DNA of 64,000 nt from NCBI RefSeq assembly GCF_947498515.1, contig NZ_CANMKO010000001.1, forward strand, positions 496,001 through 560,000, given 5' to 3'. This document shows, in pieces, positions 26,824-38,244 of this stretch (positions are counted from its first letter, which is position 1; each line of letters begins with the position of its first letter). The notes below the pieces were generated by a model. That model made no database searches and had not been told where the DNA came from. It saw only the letters and a program-made list of their open reading frames with translations. Both the position numbers and the translations under genes were made by a program. This DNA comes from an uncultured Pelagimonas sp. GTDB taxonomy: Bacteria; Pseudomonadota; Alphaproteobacteria; Rhodobacterales; Rhodobacteraceae.

Positions 26824-26856
26824 CGTTAAGTTTCAGTAAGTTAGATTAACAATCCC

Positions 26857-27666
26857 TTACTTGATCAGAGGCACGCCGGTGGTGGCCTGCATCCATTCCG
26901 CCTCGATCTCAGCGAGCTTGCCGCTCTCGCTCAACGATGTAATGGCCGCGTCAACGCATTCCTTGAGGGCCGAGCCTTCTTCCATCAACATGCCGAACTG
27001 ATCGGGGTTCTCGCTGCGATCCGCAGGGAACTGCCCCAGCAATGCGCCGTCGTTCAAAACCACCGCCGACAGGTAAAGCGCCGTAGGCAAGTCAAACAGG
27101 GCGGCGTCGATCTGACCGGCCTGCATCGCGGCGGTGACGTCGGCGTTGTCATCATACAAAAGCGGGTCTTTTTCCGGCGCGATCAGGTCTTGGAGCATCG
27201 GGACCGCCGTGGTGTTGGCATCCGCGCCCCAGATCAGCGATTTGAGCGAGGAAACTTCGGCCATTGCGCCACCATCAACCACGGATTTGGTGGTCAGAAC
27301 CGCCATGGCGGAAGTGTAGTACGGCACGGAAAAATCGACCATTTCCTCACGCTCGGGTGTGATCGAAAACTGTTGCATGTTGATGTCGAAGTCTTTGGCA
27401 CCGGGTTGAATCGCCTGATCAAAGCTTGTGCGGACCCATGTGACGGCATCCGCGCCAAAGCCCATCTCGGCGGCAACGGCATAGGCCACAGCGGCTTCGA
27501 ACCCTTTGCCGCTTTCGGGGGCATCATCCATAACCCACGGGTAATAGGCCGGGTTGCCAGTGGCGACGGTCAACACCCCATCGGTCAGGGTTTTGCCAGT
27601 GGCGCAGGTATCGGCATAGGCGGTGGTGGCCAGCATCATTGCGGCGGCGGTTGTCCAGAATTTCAT
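26857..27666 (-). CDS. Polar amino acid ABC transporter, substrate-binding protein
   Basis: About 269 residues with a signal peptide (MKFWTTAAAMMLATTAYA). The mature protein has the SBP type 3 fold: GKGFEAAVAYAVAAEMGF, PEREEMVDFSVPYY (hinge region, near 110-123) and AGQIDAALFDLPTA. I use the ATG at 27666 because GAGGG lies 6 nt upstream; a second ATG two codons earlier directly abuts that sequence. First gene of the operon; permease and ATPase follow. Confidence 0.93.
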   Translation of the reverse strand: MKFWTTAAAMMLATTAYADTCATGKTLTDGVLTVATGNPAYYPWVMDDAPESGKGFEAAVAYAVAAEMGFGADAVTWVRTSFDQAIQPGAKDFDINMQQFSITPEREEMVDFSVPYYTSAMAVLTTKSVVDGGAMAEVSSLKSLIWGADANTTAVPMLQDLIAPEKDPLLYDDNADVTAAMQAGQIDAALFDLPTALYLSAVVLNDGALLGQFPADRSENPDQFGMLMEEGSALKECVDAAITSLSESGKLAEIEAEWMQATTGVPLIK

Positions 27667-27738
27667 GATCATCCCTCACTGTTGTGCTGGATGCAGTTGA
27701 CCGCTCCGCCCCGACAATGTCCAGAGTATAGGCACGGG

Positions 27739-27764
27739 AAAACACCCCCGCCGGGGGTGTTTTT
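27739..27764 (-). terminator. Terminator hairpin after the pca operon
   Basis: AAAACACCCCC (27739-27749), a 3-nt loop, and its complement (27753-27763) followed by T on the + strand; on the minus strand the stem is preceded by AAAAA and ends in TTTT. It sits between the pca operon end at 27802 and the promoter region of the amino acid binding-protein gene, so it probably ends the pca transcript. Confidence 0.78.
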
Positions 27765-27801
27765 GACCAATTGGTTAGAGCTTGTGCTGCCTTGGGGGCG
27801 C

Positions 27802-28647
27802 TTAGCTCGGCCGCAACCCAAGGATGTTGCGCGCTTGGCGCCACGTGGCAACGGGGCGCTCGTATTTTTCGCAAAGGTCGGCGGCGCGGGCCACAAGTGC
27901 GGCATTAGACGGGGCAAGCGTTTGGCCATCAAGGCGGATGTTGTCCTCAAGCCCGGTGCGGGTATGGCCGCCCGCGGCGATGGCCCATTCGTTGACCACA
28001 ATCTGACCGGCCCCAACCCCGGCGGCACACCATTGCGCGTCAGGCGCAAGGCGGTTCATGGTTTTGACGTAGTAATCAAACACATCGCGATCGACGGGCA
28101 TGGCGTTTTTCACACCCATGACAAATTGCACATACAGTTTGCCGGGGATGTCACCCTTTTGTTTGCGCGCCACGGCCTGATGGATATGGCTAAGGTCAAA
28201 GGCTTCGATTTCGGGCATGACCTCGTATTTGCGCATCTCGGACGCGAGCCAATCGACAAGATCGGGCGGGTTTTCATAAACGCGGGTCGGAAAGTTGTTG
28301 GACCCAACCGAGAGGGACGCCATGTCGGGGCGCAGGGGCAACATGCCGCCGCGTTCCGTCCCGGCGCCCGAGCGGCCACCGGTCGACAGTTGCACAATCA
28401 TGCCGGGGCAGTGTTTCTGGATGCCTTCCATCAGGAGACCAAAGCGGTCCGGGTCACTTGTCGGGGTGCCGTCATCTAGGCGTACATGGCAATGGGCGAT
28501 GCTGGCCCCGGCCTCAAACGCCGCTTGCGTGCTTTCGATCTGTTCCGGTATGGTAATCGGCACCGCCGGGTTGTTTTCCTTGCGCGGGACCGACCCGGTG
28601 ATCGCCACGCAGATGATACATGGCTGGGTCATGGGGGGCTGGGTCAT
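27802..28647 (-). CDS. Beta-keto acid cleavage enzyme (BKACE, DUF849)
   Basis: About 281 residues. The BKACE features are ASIAHCHVRLDDG (metal-binding HxH, near 40-52), a QLSTGGRSGAG stretch, PEIEAFDLSHI, VNEWAIAAGGHTRTGLEDN with the conserved His and Glu, and a C-terminal RNILGL. BKACEs transfer an acyl unit: beta-keto acid plus acetyl-CoA gives acetoacetate and a new acyl-CoA. As the last gene of the pca operon it is best explained as acting on beta-ketoadipate, giving succinyl-CoA and acetoacetate. I start it at 28647, 7 nt after the pcaG stop, where GAGG lies 5 nt upstream. Confidence 0.85.
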   Translation of the reverse strand: MTQPPMTQPCIICVAITGSVPRKENNPAVPITIPEQIESTQAAFEAGASIAHCHVRLDDGTPTSDPDRFGLLMEGIQKHCPGMIVQLSTGGRSGAGTERGGMLPLRPDMASLSVGSNNFPTRVYENPPDLVDWLASEMRKYEVMPEIEAFDLSHIHQAVARKQKGDIPGKLYVQFVMGVKNAMPVDRDVFDYYVKTMNRLAPDAQWCAAGVGAGQIVVNEWAIAAGGHTRTGLEDNIRLDGQTLAPSNAALVARAADLCEKYERPVATWRQARNILGLRPS

Positions 28648-28654
28648 GGGGGCC

Positions 28655-29275
28655 TCAGATGTCAAAAAACACGGTTTCGCCGTCACCTTGGACGCGAATG
28701 TCGAAACGGTAAATGATTTTGCCGTCCTGTACGGTCCGTTTGGCAATCAGCGTCGCACGGCGGTTTTCCCATTCGATGACATTAAGCACCGGATCGGCGG
28801 CATTCGCCTCAGCTTCGTCGTCGAAATAGAGCCGTGTGTTGAGGCCCAAATTGATGCCCCGCGCCACGACCCATAGATTGATATGGGGCGCTTGGGTGGT
28901 GCCATTGCGGCCCGGAACTGGGCCCGGTTTGACGGTGTCAAAGCTCCATTCTCCGGTCTCAAACTCTGTGATGACACGGCCAAACCCGCGAAACCCGTCC
29001 TCGACCTCTCCGTCGCTTTCGGGATGGGCATAGACGCCATCGGCGTTTGCCTGCCACGCTTCGAGCAACACGTCCTTGATCGGGGAACCAGTGCCGTCAA
29101 TCACGATGCCCTGAACCGTGATCCGTTCGCCCGCCGCCTTGGGACCGGCGATGTCTTTACCAAGTTCTTGGTCATAGATGTCAAAACCCGCCGCGCCGGG
29201 GGCGAGGCCAATATGCACGTAAGGACCGGCGGTTTGGGACGGGGTCTCTTTTAGATAGCTAAGGTCTTGGGCCAT
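28655..29275 (-). CDS. pcaG: Protocatechuate 3,4-dioxygenase alpha subunit
   Basis: 206 residues, intradiol ring-cleavage dioxygenase fold: TPSQTAGPYVHIGLAP near the N terminus, GERITVQGIVIDGTGSPI, and the strand-loop EWSFDTVKPGPVPG followed by APHINLWVVARG. As in other PcaG proteins the iron ligands of the beta subunit are absent, so this subunit shapes the active site. It starts 2 nt after the pcaH stop. Together with PcaH it opens protocatechuate to beta-carboxy-cis,cis-muconate. Confidence 0.96.
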   Translation of the reverse strand: MAQDLSYLKETPSQTAGPYVHIGLAPGAAGFDIYDQELGKDIAGPKAAGERITVQGIVIDGTGSPIKDVLLEAWQANADGVYAHPESDGEVEDGFRGFGRVITEFETGEWSFDTVKPGPVPGRNGTTQAPHINLWVVARGINLGLNTRLYFDDEAEANAADPVLNVIEWENRRATLIAKRTVQDGKIIYRFDIRVQGDGETVFFDI

Positions 29276-29277
29276 GA

Positions 29278-30003
29278 TCAGTTCCCCTCCAGACGGTTTT
29301 CAAACAGGGTGGAGCGGCGACCACGCAGCACGATGTCGAACTTGTAGGCGATTGAATCCAAAGGGATTGTCGCATTCATGTCAAGTGCGGCTGTCACAGC
29401 CTGGACCCCATCTGGATCGGGAATTGTTTGAACAATCGGGCATTTGGCAATCAGAGGATCGCCCTCAAAATAGCATTGGGTGATGAGGCGTTGGGTAAAG
29501 CCCGAGCCAAAGATCGAGACGTGGATATGCGCCGGGCGCCAGTCGTTCACCCAGTTGCGCCACGGATAGGCACCGGGTTTGACCGTGCGGAAAAAGTAGT
29601 AGCCGTTTTCATCGGTTAGCGTCCGCCCACAGCCGCCAAAATTGGGGTCAATCGGGGCAAGATAGGTGTCTTTCTTGTGGCGATACCGGCCACCGGCGTT
29701 GGCCTGCCAAATCTCAACCATGGTGTTTGGCACAGGACGGGCGTTTTCGTCCAAAACGCGGCCGTGCAAGATGATGCGTTCGCCAATCGGGCTTTGGCCA
29801 TCGGCGGCGTAGTTGCGGATCAGGTCGTTGTCGATGGGCGAAATATCGGAATGGCCAAAGCGCGGCCCGGTGATTTCGGACACGGTGTTTTCAAGGCTGA
29901 TCGCAGCGAAATTTGGTGACCGCGTGACGCTGGTTTTGTAATCCGGCGTCAGGGCAGGGGCATGGCGTTGGCGATCACGCTGGTAGTATTCTGCGGGTTT
30001 CAT
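29278..30003 (-). CDS. pcaH: Protocatechuate 3,4-dioxygenase beta subunit
   Basis: 241 residues. The non-heme Fe(III) ligands can be read: Tyr in [10 protein letters not shown], Tyr in [10 protein letters not shown], and the two His in [11 protein letters not shown]. The Pca beta N-terminal extension ([20 protein letters not shown]) is present. Overlaps pcaC by four bases. Catalytic subunit of the PcaGH oxygenase. Confidence 0.97.
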   Translation of the reverse strand: MKPAEYYQRDRQRHAPALTPDYKTSVTRSPNFAAISLENTVSEITGPRFGHSDISPIDNDLIRNYAADGQSPIGERIILHGRVLDENARPVPNTMVEIWQANAGGRYRHKKDTYLAPIDPNFGGCGRTLTDENGYYFFRTVKPGAYPWRNWVNDWRPAHIHVSIFGSGFTQRLITQCYFEGDPLIAKCPIVQTIPDPDGVQAVTAALDMNATIPLDSIAYKFDIVLRGRRSTLFENRLEGN

Positions 30004-30383
30004 ACGGTGTCCCCTTGTTCCATTTCGGCATAGGTTGCTTTGGCCAGTTTCAACGCGTGATTGGCGCGCGGCACCCCGGCGTAGATTGCCACGTGTTGAA
30101 AGGCTTCTAACACATCAGTTTTGCTGGCCCCAGTGCGGGCGGTGGCGCGGATATGCATGGGGATTTCGTCGAAATTCCCCAAGGCCGCCAAAAGCGCCAA
30201 GGTGAGCATTGAGCGGTCGCGGTCGGAGATGCCATCGCTTGCCCATACTGTGCCCCAAGCACCTTTGGTGATCAGGTCCTGAAAGGGGGCATCAAAATCG
30301 GTTTTGGCGGCTTCGGCGCGATCAACATGGGCATCACCCAAAATTTTGCGACGCACCTGCATGCCGGTTTCGGTATCTGTCAT
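30000..30383 (-). CDS. pcaC: 4-carboxymuconolactone decarboxylase
   Basis: 127 residues of the CMD/AhpD-like family: [15 protein letters not shown] at the N terminus, [19 protein letters not shown] in the middle, then [19 protein letters not shown] and [17 protein letters not shown]. It decarboxylates 4-carboxymuconolactone to beta-ketoadipate enol-lactone. Its gene starts 11 nt after the pobA stop and overlaps pcaH. Note that pcaB (cycloisomerase) and pcaD (enol-lactone hydrolase) are not in this window. Confidence 0.93.
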   Translation of the reverse strand: MTDTETGMQVRRKILGDAHVDRAEAAKTDFDAPFQDLITKGAWGTVWASDGISDRDRSMLTLALLAALGNFDEIPMHIRATARTGASKTDVLEAFQHVAIYAGVPRANHALKLAKATYAEMEQGDTV

Positions 30384-30394
30384 GAGTAATTCCT

Positions 30395-32666
<2,272 letters not shown>

Positions 32667-32716
32667 ACCCCGTTTGCGTCGCGCAATGTCGTAAAGCTGT
32701 TAGAGCGCGCGTCTAA

Positions 32717-32740
32717 GGTTTGGCCGAAATGGGCCAAACC
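32717..32740 (+). other. Stem-loop before the metallophosphoesterase gene
   Basis: GGTTTGGCC (32717-32725), 6-nt loop, and exact complement (32732-32740). It ends 11 nt before the ATG at 32752, next to a GGGGG ribosome-binding stretch. No T tract. It could stop the upstream transcript or shade translation of the downstream gene. Confidence 0.5.
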
Positions 32741-32751
32741 ACGGGGGCGAC

Positions 32752-33561
32752 ATGAAATTTATCCACCTGTCTGATATCCATTTGGGGGCACCGGGCGCGT
32801 TGATTGAGGGGCTGGACCCCTATGAACGGTTGGCGCGCGCCTTTGGTCATATGGCGGAACATCACGCGGATGCGGCGCGTTTGGTGATCACCGGTGACTT
32901 GACCCATCATGCCAACCCGGACGCTTATGCGGCCCTGCGCGATGCGATCAAGATCTTGCCGATGCCCGTGCGCCTTATGGTCGGGAACCATGATGAGCGC
33001 GGGGCGTTTTTTAGCGCTTTTCCCGATCATCCGCGTGATGAAAACGGGTTTGTGAACTATGCCGAAGATGTGTTGGGAACGCGGTTTATCTATTGCGATA
33101 CGGCGCTGCCCCAATCCCATGCCGGGGCATTTTGCGAGCAAAGGCGCGCGTGGCTGGCGACACAATTGGCAATGTCGGAAACCGCCCTTTTGTTTTTCCA
33201 TCACAATATATTGGATGTGGGCGACCCTTGCACCGACGTGTTGTCCCTGAACAAGGAAGATCAGGCCGTGCTGCGCGCCCTTCTTACGGCGCACAAACAC
33301 AAAATCGGACATCTCTTTTTCGGACATGTGCATGCGTCGCTATGCGGGACGATGGCGGGCATTCCGTTCTCTGGCGTTGCATCAACCTTGCACCAGACCA
33401 TTCCTTCTTTGGCCCCGTCTATGGAGTCACCCTCGGGGCCGTTGGAGCCATCTTACCGGGTGGTGTTGGTGCGCGGAGAAGATGTTGTTATCCACCAAAT
33501 CCCCTTTGCTTATGACGGTGAGGTGACCTGGCATGGCAATGATTGGGAGGATTGGGCCTAG
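32752..33561 (+). CDS. Calcineurin-like metallophosphoesterase (CpdA-like)
   Basis: 269 residues with the metal ligands of the family in order: FIHLSDIHLG (D, H), VITGDLTHHA (D), VGNHDERG (N, H), FFHHNILD, and FFGHVHASLCG (HxH near residue 190). This is the set of 3',5'-cyclic AMP phosphodiesterases (CpdA/Icc) and related enzymes; the exact substrate is not fixed. No signal peptide, so cytoplasmic. Stands alone between an oxidoreductase and an ABC exporter operon. Confidence 0.88.
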   Translation: MKFIHLSDIHLGAPGALIEGLDPYERLARAFGHMAEHHADAARLVITGDLTHHANPDAYAALRDAIKILPMPVRLMVGNHDERGAFFSAFPDHPRDENGFVNYAEDVLGTRFIYCDTALPQSHAGAFCEQRRAWLATQLAMSETALLFFHHNILDVGDPCTDVLSLNKEDQAVLRALLTAHKHKIGHLFFGHVHASLCGTMAGIPFSGVASTLHQTIPSLAPSMESPSGPLEPSYRVVLVRGEDVVIHQIPFAYDGEVTWHGNDWEDWA

Positions 33562-33648
33562 CCCGCAAGCCGAGGGGGTTGATCCGGATCAACGCGGCAA
33601 GACGACAATGGTGCGACCCTATGCGCGTGACCTGTGCGGGGTGGTTCC

Positions 33649-34377
33649 ATGGCTGATGTTGCCGCAACCAGTGCCGAAGTGGTGTTTCAGACCGAGGCGC
33701 TGACCAAGATTTACAAAACCGGAGATGTCGAGGTTCGCGCTCTGGATGGGGTGGATTTGCAACTTTACGCTGCGGAATTGGCGGTGTTGCTTGGGCCGTC
33801 TGGCTCGGGGAAATCGACGCTTTTGAACATATTGGGCGGCTTGGATCACCCGTCGGGCGGACAATTCTGGTTTCGCGGGCGCGAGTTAACCGGGGCCAGC
33901 GACCGCCAACTAACACGCTATCGGCGCGAACACGTCGGCTTTGTGTTTCAGTTCTACAATCTGGTGCCGAGCCTGACAGCCCGCGAAAATGTCCAGCTTG
34001 TGACAGATGTGGCCAAATCCCCGATGACTCCGGCCGAGGCGCTTGATCTTGTGGGGTTGAGCCACCGGATGGACCATTTCCCGGCCCAGATGTCGGGCGG
34101 TGAACAACAACGCGTGGCGATTGCCCGCGCCATCGCAAAACGCCCCGAAGTCTTGTTGTGTGACGAACCCACCGGCGCGCTGGATAGCAAAACCGGCACG
34201 CAGGTTTTGGAAACGCTCCGACAGGTGAACGAAGAGTTTGGAACCACAACGGTGGTGATCACCCACAACGCCGCTATTCAACAAATGGCCCATCGGGTGA
34301 TCCGTTTTGCGGACGGCAATATCGCCAGTGTTGAGGTCAACGATACACGTATTTCCCCGGCGGAGATCGAGTGGTGA
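33649..34377 (+). CDS. ABC exporter ATP-binding protein (MacB/LolD type)
   Basis: About 242 residues: Walker [15 protein letters not shown]-loop [18 protein letters not shown] (typical of MacB/LolD), signature [14 protein letters not shown], Walker [16 protein letters not shown], switch His in VITHNAA. I start it at the ATG at 33649, 5 nt after GGGGTGG; a GTG at 33634 is also in frame. First gene of a three-gene export operon; 3 nt separate it from the permease. Confidence 0.93.
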   Translation: MADVAATSAEVVFQTEALTKIYKTGDVEVRALDGVDLQLYAAELAVLLGPSGSGKSTLLNILGGLDHPSGGQFWFRGRELTGASDRQLTRYRREHVGFVFQFYNLVPSLTARENVQLVTDVAKSPMTPAEALDLVGLSHRMDHFPAQMSGGEQQRVAIARAIAKRPEVLLCDEPTGALDSKTGTQVLETLRQVNEEFGTTTVVITHNAAIQQMAHRVIRFADGNIASVEVNDTRISPAEIEW

Positions 34378-34380
34378 TCT

Positions 34381-36741
34381 ATGCAAGCGCTTGATATCAA
34401 ATTGCTTCGGGATTTTCGCCGGCTTTGGCTTCAGGGGGCGGCGATTGCCTTGGTTTTGGCGGCAGGGGTGGCGGTTATTTTGATGTCGGTCGGGATGAGC
34501 CGGGCGCTAAACGACACCCGCACTGCCTATTACGATCAAAACCGATTTGCGCATGTGTTTGCCTCGGCGCGGCGTGCCCCAGAGAGTTTACTGAGTGAAC
34601 TCCGCGCCATTCCCGGTGTTGCCGAAATCGAAGCGCAGGTGCGCAACTATGCGGTTTTGGACATTCCGGGCCGGGCCAAACCGGCCACTGGATTGCTAAT
34701 TTCGCGGCCCGAAGACGGGATGCCCCGGCTCAACGTGCCGCTGTTGCGCAGCGGACGTTGGCCGTTGGCAGCAGGAGAGGTTGTCGTCAACGAACCGTTT
34801 GCCACGGCCAATGGTTTTGAACTGGGTGACCCGTTTTCCGTCAACCTGAACGGGCGCAAACAGGTCTTGACCATCACCGGCACGGCTCTGTCACCGGAAT
34901 TTATCTATACGATTGGCCCCGGCGCATTAATTCCGCAGAACGAAACCTTTGGGATTTTGTGGCTCCCGGCGGAGGTCATGGATGCTGCGTTTGGAATGAC
35001 CGGGGCGTTTAACACAGTGGCGTTGACCGTGTTGCCGCGCGTCTCGGTCGAACCGATCAAGGATCAGGTCAAGCTTTTGCTTGATCCCTATGGCGCGACA
35101 ACGCCACTTGGCCGTGATCTCCAACAATCCAACGCCTTTTTGGACGCTGAGATCACCCAGCTTGAAGTGCTGGCCTATGTATTGCCGCCCGTGTTCCTTG
35201 GGATCACCGTGTTTTTGGTCAACATGGTCATGGGCCGGATCGTGCAATTAGAACGCTCTGAGATCGGCCTGCTCAAGGCGGTGGGCTACACCGATTACGA
35301 GATTTGTTTGCATTATCTGATGTTGGCCGGGTTGATTGCTTTGATCGGGGTTGGTGTCGGATGGATTGCCGGGACGTGGTTGGCGCATAGCATGGCGCAA
35401 ATCTATGCAAAATATTACGACTTTCCGTTTCTGGTCTTTGGCGTGCCGTGGTCGGTCTATGCGTGGTCGGCGGTTTTGGGGTTGGCAGCGACGTCGGTTG
35501 GGGCGCTGCGCAGTGCGCTGGGCGCGGCGCGATTGGCCCCGGCGGTTGCCATGTCGCCCCCCGCGCCACCGCGATACAAACGCAATTTGATGGATCGGAT
35601 CGTCGCGTATTTGCGCCTGTCACAACCGAGCCGGATGATCCTGCGAAGCCTGATGCGATGGCCCCTGCGCGCCAGTATGACCATGTTCGGCATGTCCTTA
35701 GCGGTGTCGGTGCTTGTGGCGTCCAACTTCTTTCCCGACTCCATGGATGAGATCATCGATACCGGGTTTTACCAATCCAACCGTCAGGACGTGTTGTTGT
35801 TGTTTGACCCCGATGTGCCCTTGGCGGCGATGGAGGAGGTGGCGCGCCTTCCCGACGTGTTGCAGGTCGAGCCCCAACAATACCAGCCTGTAACGCTGTC
35901 CCGTGGCTCACATGAAAAACAGGTTAGCCTATCGTCGATGCCAAACGGGGCCGATCTGGCGCGGATCGTTGACGGAGACGGCAATATCATCACGCCTGAT
36001 CCCTTTGGAGTGCTTCTTTCGGATCGCTTGGCGAAATCCTTGCGGGCCGAGGTCGGCGATATGGTGCAGGTCCGATTTGAAAGCGGACGGCGCGAGGTCT
36101 TTGACCTTCCGGTGTCGGGGGTGATCACCCAGTATTTCGGCCTTGCCGCTTATGTTGATTTGAACGCGCTGAACCGGCTTTTACGTCAATCCGATCGCGC
36201 CACGAGCATCAACGTGACGCTGGCAAACCCCGATGCCGCCGATGAATTCGAAACCCGGATCAAGGATTTCCCACGCCTTGTTGGCACCATCAATATGACC
36301 GAAAACCGCAAAAGCTTTCTTGAAACGCTGTCGAGCAATATTTTGGTGATGACAACGGTTTACGCCATTCTGGGCACCATCATCACCGTCGGCGTTGCCT
36401 ATAATGCCACGCGGGTGCAATTGTCGGAACGGGCACGCGAATTGGCCAGCCTACGCATCCTTGGCTTTAGTCAGGGCGAGGTGGCCTATATTTTGGCGGG
36501 TGAGGTGCTTTTGCTGGCGTTGATCGCGCAACCGGTTGGGTGGATGATTGGGGCGCTGATTGCCCGCGCCATGACCGAGGGGTTTTCCTCTGATCTCTAC
36601 TCCATGCCTTTGGTTTTGACCGGGGCGACCTATGCCAAAGCCAGCCTGATAGTGTTGGCGGCGGCGTCGGGGTCGGTGGCGCTTGTGGCACTCCGTTTGA
36701 CCCGTCTTGATTTAATTTCTGTTATGAAAACAAGGGAATGA
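34381..36741 (+). CDS. ABC exporter permease, duplicated FtsX-type
   Basis: 786 residues with an N-terminal membrane segment (AAIALVLAAGVAVILMSVGM), a large periplasmic domain, three membrane segments near 265-370, a link (RYKRNLMDRIVAYLRLSQ), then a second copy of the same pattern ending with three segments near 655-775. Each half has an FtsX domain (VQLERSEIGLLKAVGYTDYE; VQLSERARELASLRILGFS). This is the mechanotransmission-type exporter family (MacB, LolCE). Substrate unknown. Confidence 0.9.
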   Translation: MQALDIKLLRDFRRLWLQGAAIALVLAAGVAVILMSVGMSRALNDTRTAYYDQNRFAHVFASARRAPESLLSELRAIPGVAEIEAQVRNYAVLDIPGRAKPATGLLISRPEDGMPRLNVPLLRSGRWPLAAGEVVVNEPFATANGFELGDPFSVNLNGRKQVLTITGTALSPEFIYTIGPGALIPQNETFGILWLPAEVMDAAFGMTGAFNTVALTVLPRVSVEPIKDQVKLLLDPYGATTPLGRDLQQSNAFLDAEITQLEVLAYVLPPVFLGITVFLVNMVMGRIVQLERSEIGLLKAVGYTDYEICLHYLMLAGLIALIGVGVGWIAGTWLAHSMAQIYAKYYDFPFLVFGVPWSVYAWSAVLGLAATSVGALRSALGAARLAPAVAMSPPAPPRYKRNLMDRIVAYLRLSQPSRMILRSLMRWPLRASMTMFGMSLAVSVLVASNFFPDSMDEIIDTGFYQSNRQDVLLLFDPDVPLAAMEEVARLPDVLQVEPQQYQPVTLSRGSHEKQVSLSSMPNGADLARIVDGDGNIITPDPFGVLLSDRLAKSLRAEVGDMVQVRFESGRREVFDLPVSGVITQYFGLAAYVDLNALNRLLRQSDRATSINVTLANPDAADEFETRIKDFPRLVGTINMTENRKSFLETLSSNILVMTTVYAILGTIITVGVAYNATRVQLSERARELASLRILGFSQGEVAYILAGEVLLLALIAQPVGWMIGALIARAMTEGFSSDLYSMPLVLTGATYAKASLIVLAAASGSVALVALRLTRLDLISVMKTRE

Positions 36742-36745
36742 CACG

Positions 36746-37951
36746 ATGACACTCTCCTTGCGAACTGTTGGCTTGTCGGCTTTGGGGCTGGCGATCGTGG
36801 CTGGGTTAATGTCGACGGCTTTTGGCACCGATCCGATTGCGGTTGATATGGCCCGGCTGGATCGAGGCGATCTAAGTGTGACGGTGAACGCCGAAGGCAA
36901 AACCCGGATACGCGACATTTACGAGGTCGCCGCCCCTATTGGCGGCACGGTGCAACGCTTGCCGGTCGAGATTGGCGATGCTGTGATCGCCGATGAAACC
37001 ATTGTTGCGCAAATCGTGCCTGCCGCGCCGCCTTTGTTGGATGCGCGCTCCCGTGCCCAGGCCGAAGCCGTCTTGCATGAGGCGCAAGCGTCGGTCGAAT
37101 TTGCCAGATCAGAGCAGGCCAGCACCAAGGCCGTCGAGGATTACGCGCAAACGCAAATGGAGCGAGCCGAGGCCTTGGTGAATAGCGGCACGGCCTCCCT
37201 GACCCATCTTGAGGACGCGGGGCAAAAACTGGCGGTGGCGCAGGCATTGCATGCCTCGGCCAAGGCGCGGTTGGAGATGTCGCTGGCGACGGTGGATCGC
37301 GCGCGGGCAGCGCTTGAAGAGCCGGATTTGGTGGAGGCAAACAGTGACTGCTGTCTGCCGATCCTGTCGCCCGCCGATGGGGTTGTGGTGGCGATCAACG
37401 GCAATAGCGAACGCCCCGTTCAGGCGGGCGCGCCATTGTTAAGCGTCGGCGATCCGCACGATTTGGAAATTGTCGTTGATCTGTTGTCCTCCGAAGCGAC
37501 CCGGCTTTCGGCTGGGGCTCCGGCACGGATCGAACGTTGGGGTGGGGCGGCGCTTGAGGCGCGGTTAAAACTGATCGAGCCTGCGGCGCGGACGGTAGTG
37601 TCGGCGCTGGGCATCGAAGAACAGCGGGTGGATGCAGTGTTGGATTTCACATCGCCATCGGCGGATTGGGCGGGTTTGGGCGAGGCATTTGCCGTGTTTG
37701 TACGTATCGTAGAATGGCACAGCGCCGATGTTCTGTTGATCCCGTTGTCAGCGGTTTTTCAACGGGATGGTCAATGGTTTACCTATCAAAACCAAGGCGG
37801 ATTCGCCCAAGAGGTTGCCATTGAGCTTGGCCGTCGTGATGGTCGCCACGCCGAGGTTTTGAGCGGAATTGACGTCGGGGATGAGGTGGTAATGCACCCA
37901 CCGGACTCGGTCATTGACGGTGCAGAGATCGTTCAGCGCCAGCAATCGTGA
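36746..37951 (+). CDS. Periplasmic adaptor (HlyD/RND membrane-fusion-type) for the ABC exporter
   Basis: 401 residues. One N-terminal membrane anchor (VGLSALGLAIVAGLMSTAF), then a lipoyl-like half (EVAAPIGGTVQRLPVEIGD near 50-70), a coiled-coil hairpin (about 90-190, rich in A, E, R and Q), the returning half (PILSPADGVVVAINGNSER, with NSDCC before it), a beta-barrel and a C-terminal membrane-proximal domain. Starts 4 nt after the permease. The trio resembles MacAB-like or DevBCA-like exporters; no outer-membrane channel gene is next to it. Confidence 0.9.
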   Translation: MTLSLRTVGLSALGLAIVAGLMSTAFGTDPIAVDMARLDRGDLSVTVNAEGKTRIRDIYEVAAPIGGTVQRLPVEIGDAVIADETIVAQIVPAAPPLLDARSRAQAEAVLHEAQASVEFARSEQASTKAVEDYAQTQMERAEALVNSGTASLTHLEDAGQKLAVAQALHASAKARLEMSLATVDRARAALEEPDLVEANSDCCLPILSPADGVVVAINGNSERPVQAGAPLLSVGDPHDLEIVVDLLSSEATRLSAGAPARIERWGGAALEARLKLIEPAARTVVSALGIEEQRVDAVLDFTSPSADWAGLGEAFAVFVRIVEWHSADVLLIPLSAVFQRDGQWFTYQNQGGFAQEVAIELGRRDGRHAEVLSGIDVGDEVVMHPPDSVIDGAEIVQRQQS

Positions 37952-37964
37952 AACGCGAATTGAT

Positions 37965-37976
37965 ACACCCGGGTGT
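37965..37976. promoter_or_regulatory. Palindrome ACACCCGGGTGT in the 293-nt gap before the sugar operon
   Basis: A perfect 12-bp palindrome 13 nt after the exporter adaptor stop. The gap 37952-38244 otherwise holds no gene that I can support. It probably contains the promoter of the sugar operon, which starts with a strong GGAGGAAA ribosome-binding site at 38231. The palindrome could be part of an operator, but it is far upstream; role unproven. Confidence 0.3.
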
Positions 37977-38244
37977 GACACTTTGTGCGACACTTGGGAC
38001 AGGCCATGATTCGATCCACGGAAGGGTGATTCGTGCCTCTGTTCGGCATTTTCCCGAATTTTCGCCTGTGTTCGCAGCGCGGCACAACGAACTTGGACCA
38101 AGCGCAGAGCCAAACGTGTAGCAATAATAGATCAATTTTCACCCACACCCGGCGGTGACCTGTTGACCGATAGGGTTTCGTTTCACACTATCGTCGTATC
38201 ACCGGCCTAAAAGGCGGGACGAGATAATAGGGAGGAAATTGAAA

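Noticed and set aside
27190-28479. 429-codon open frame on the + strand opposite the BKACE and amino acid binding-protein genes
   Set aside because: Low-complexity, Gly/His-rich translation and complete overlap with two genes whose motifs are clear; typical antisense frame in GC-rich DNA.
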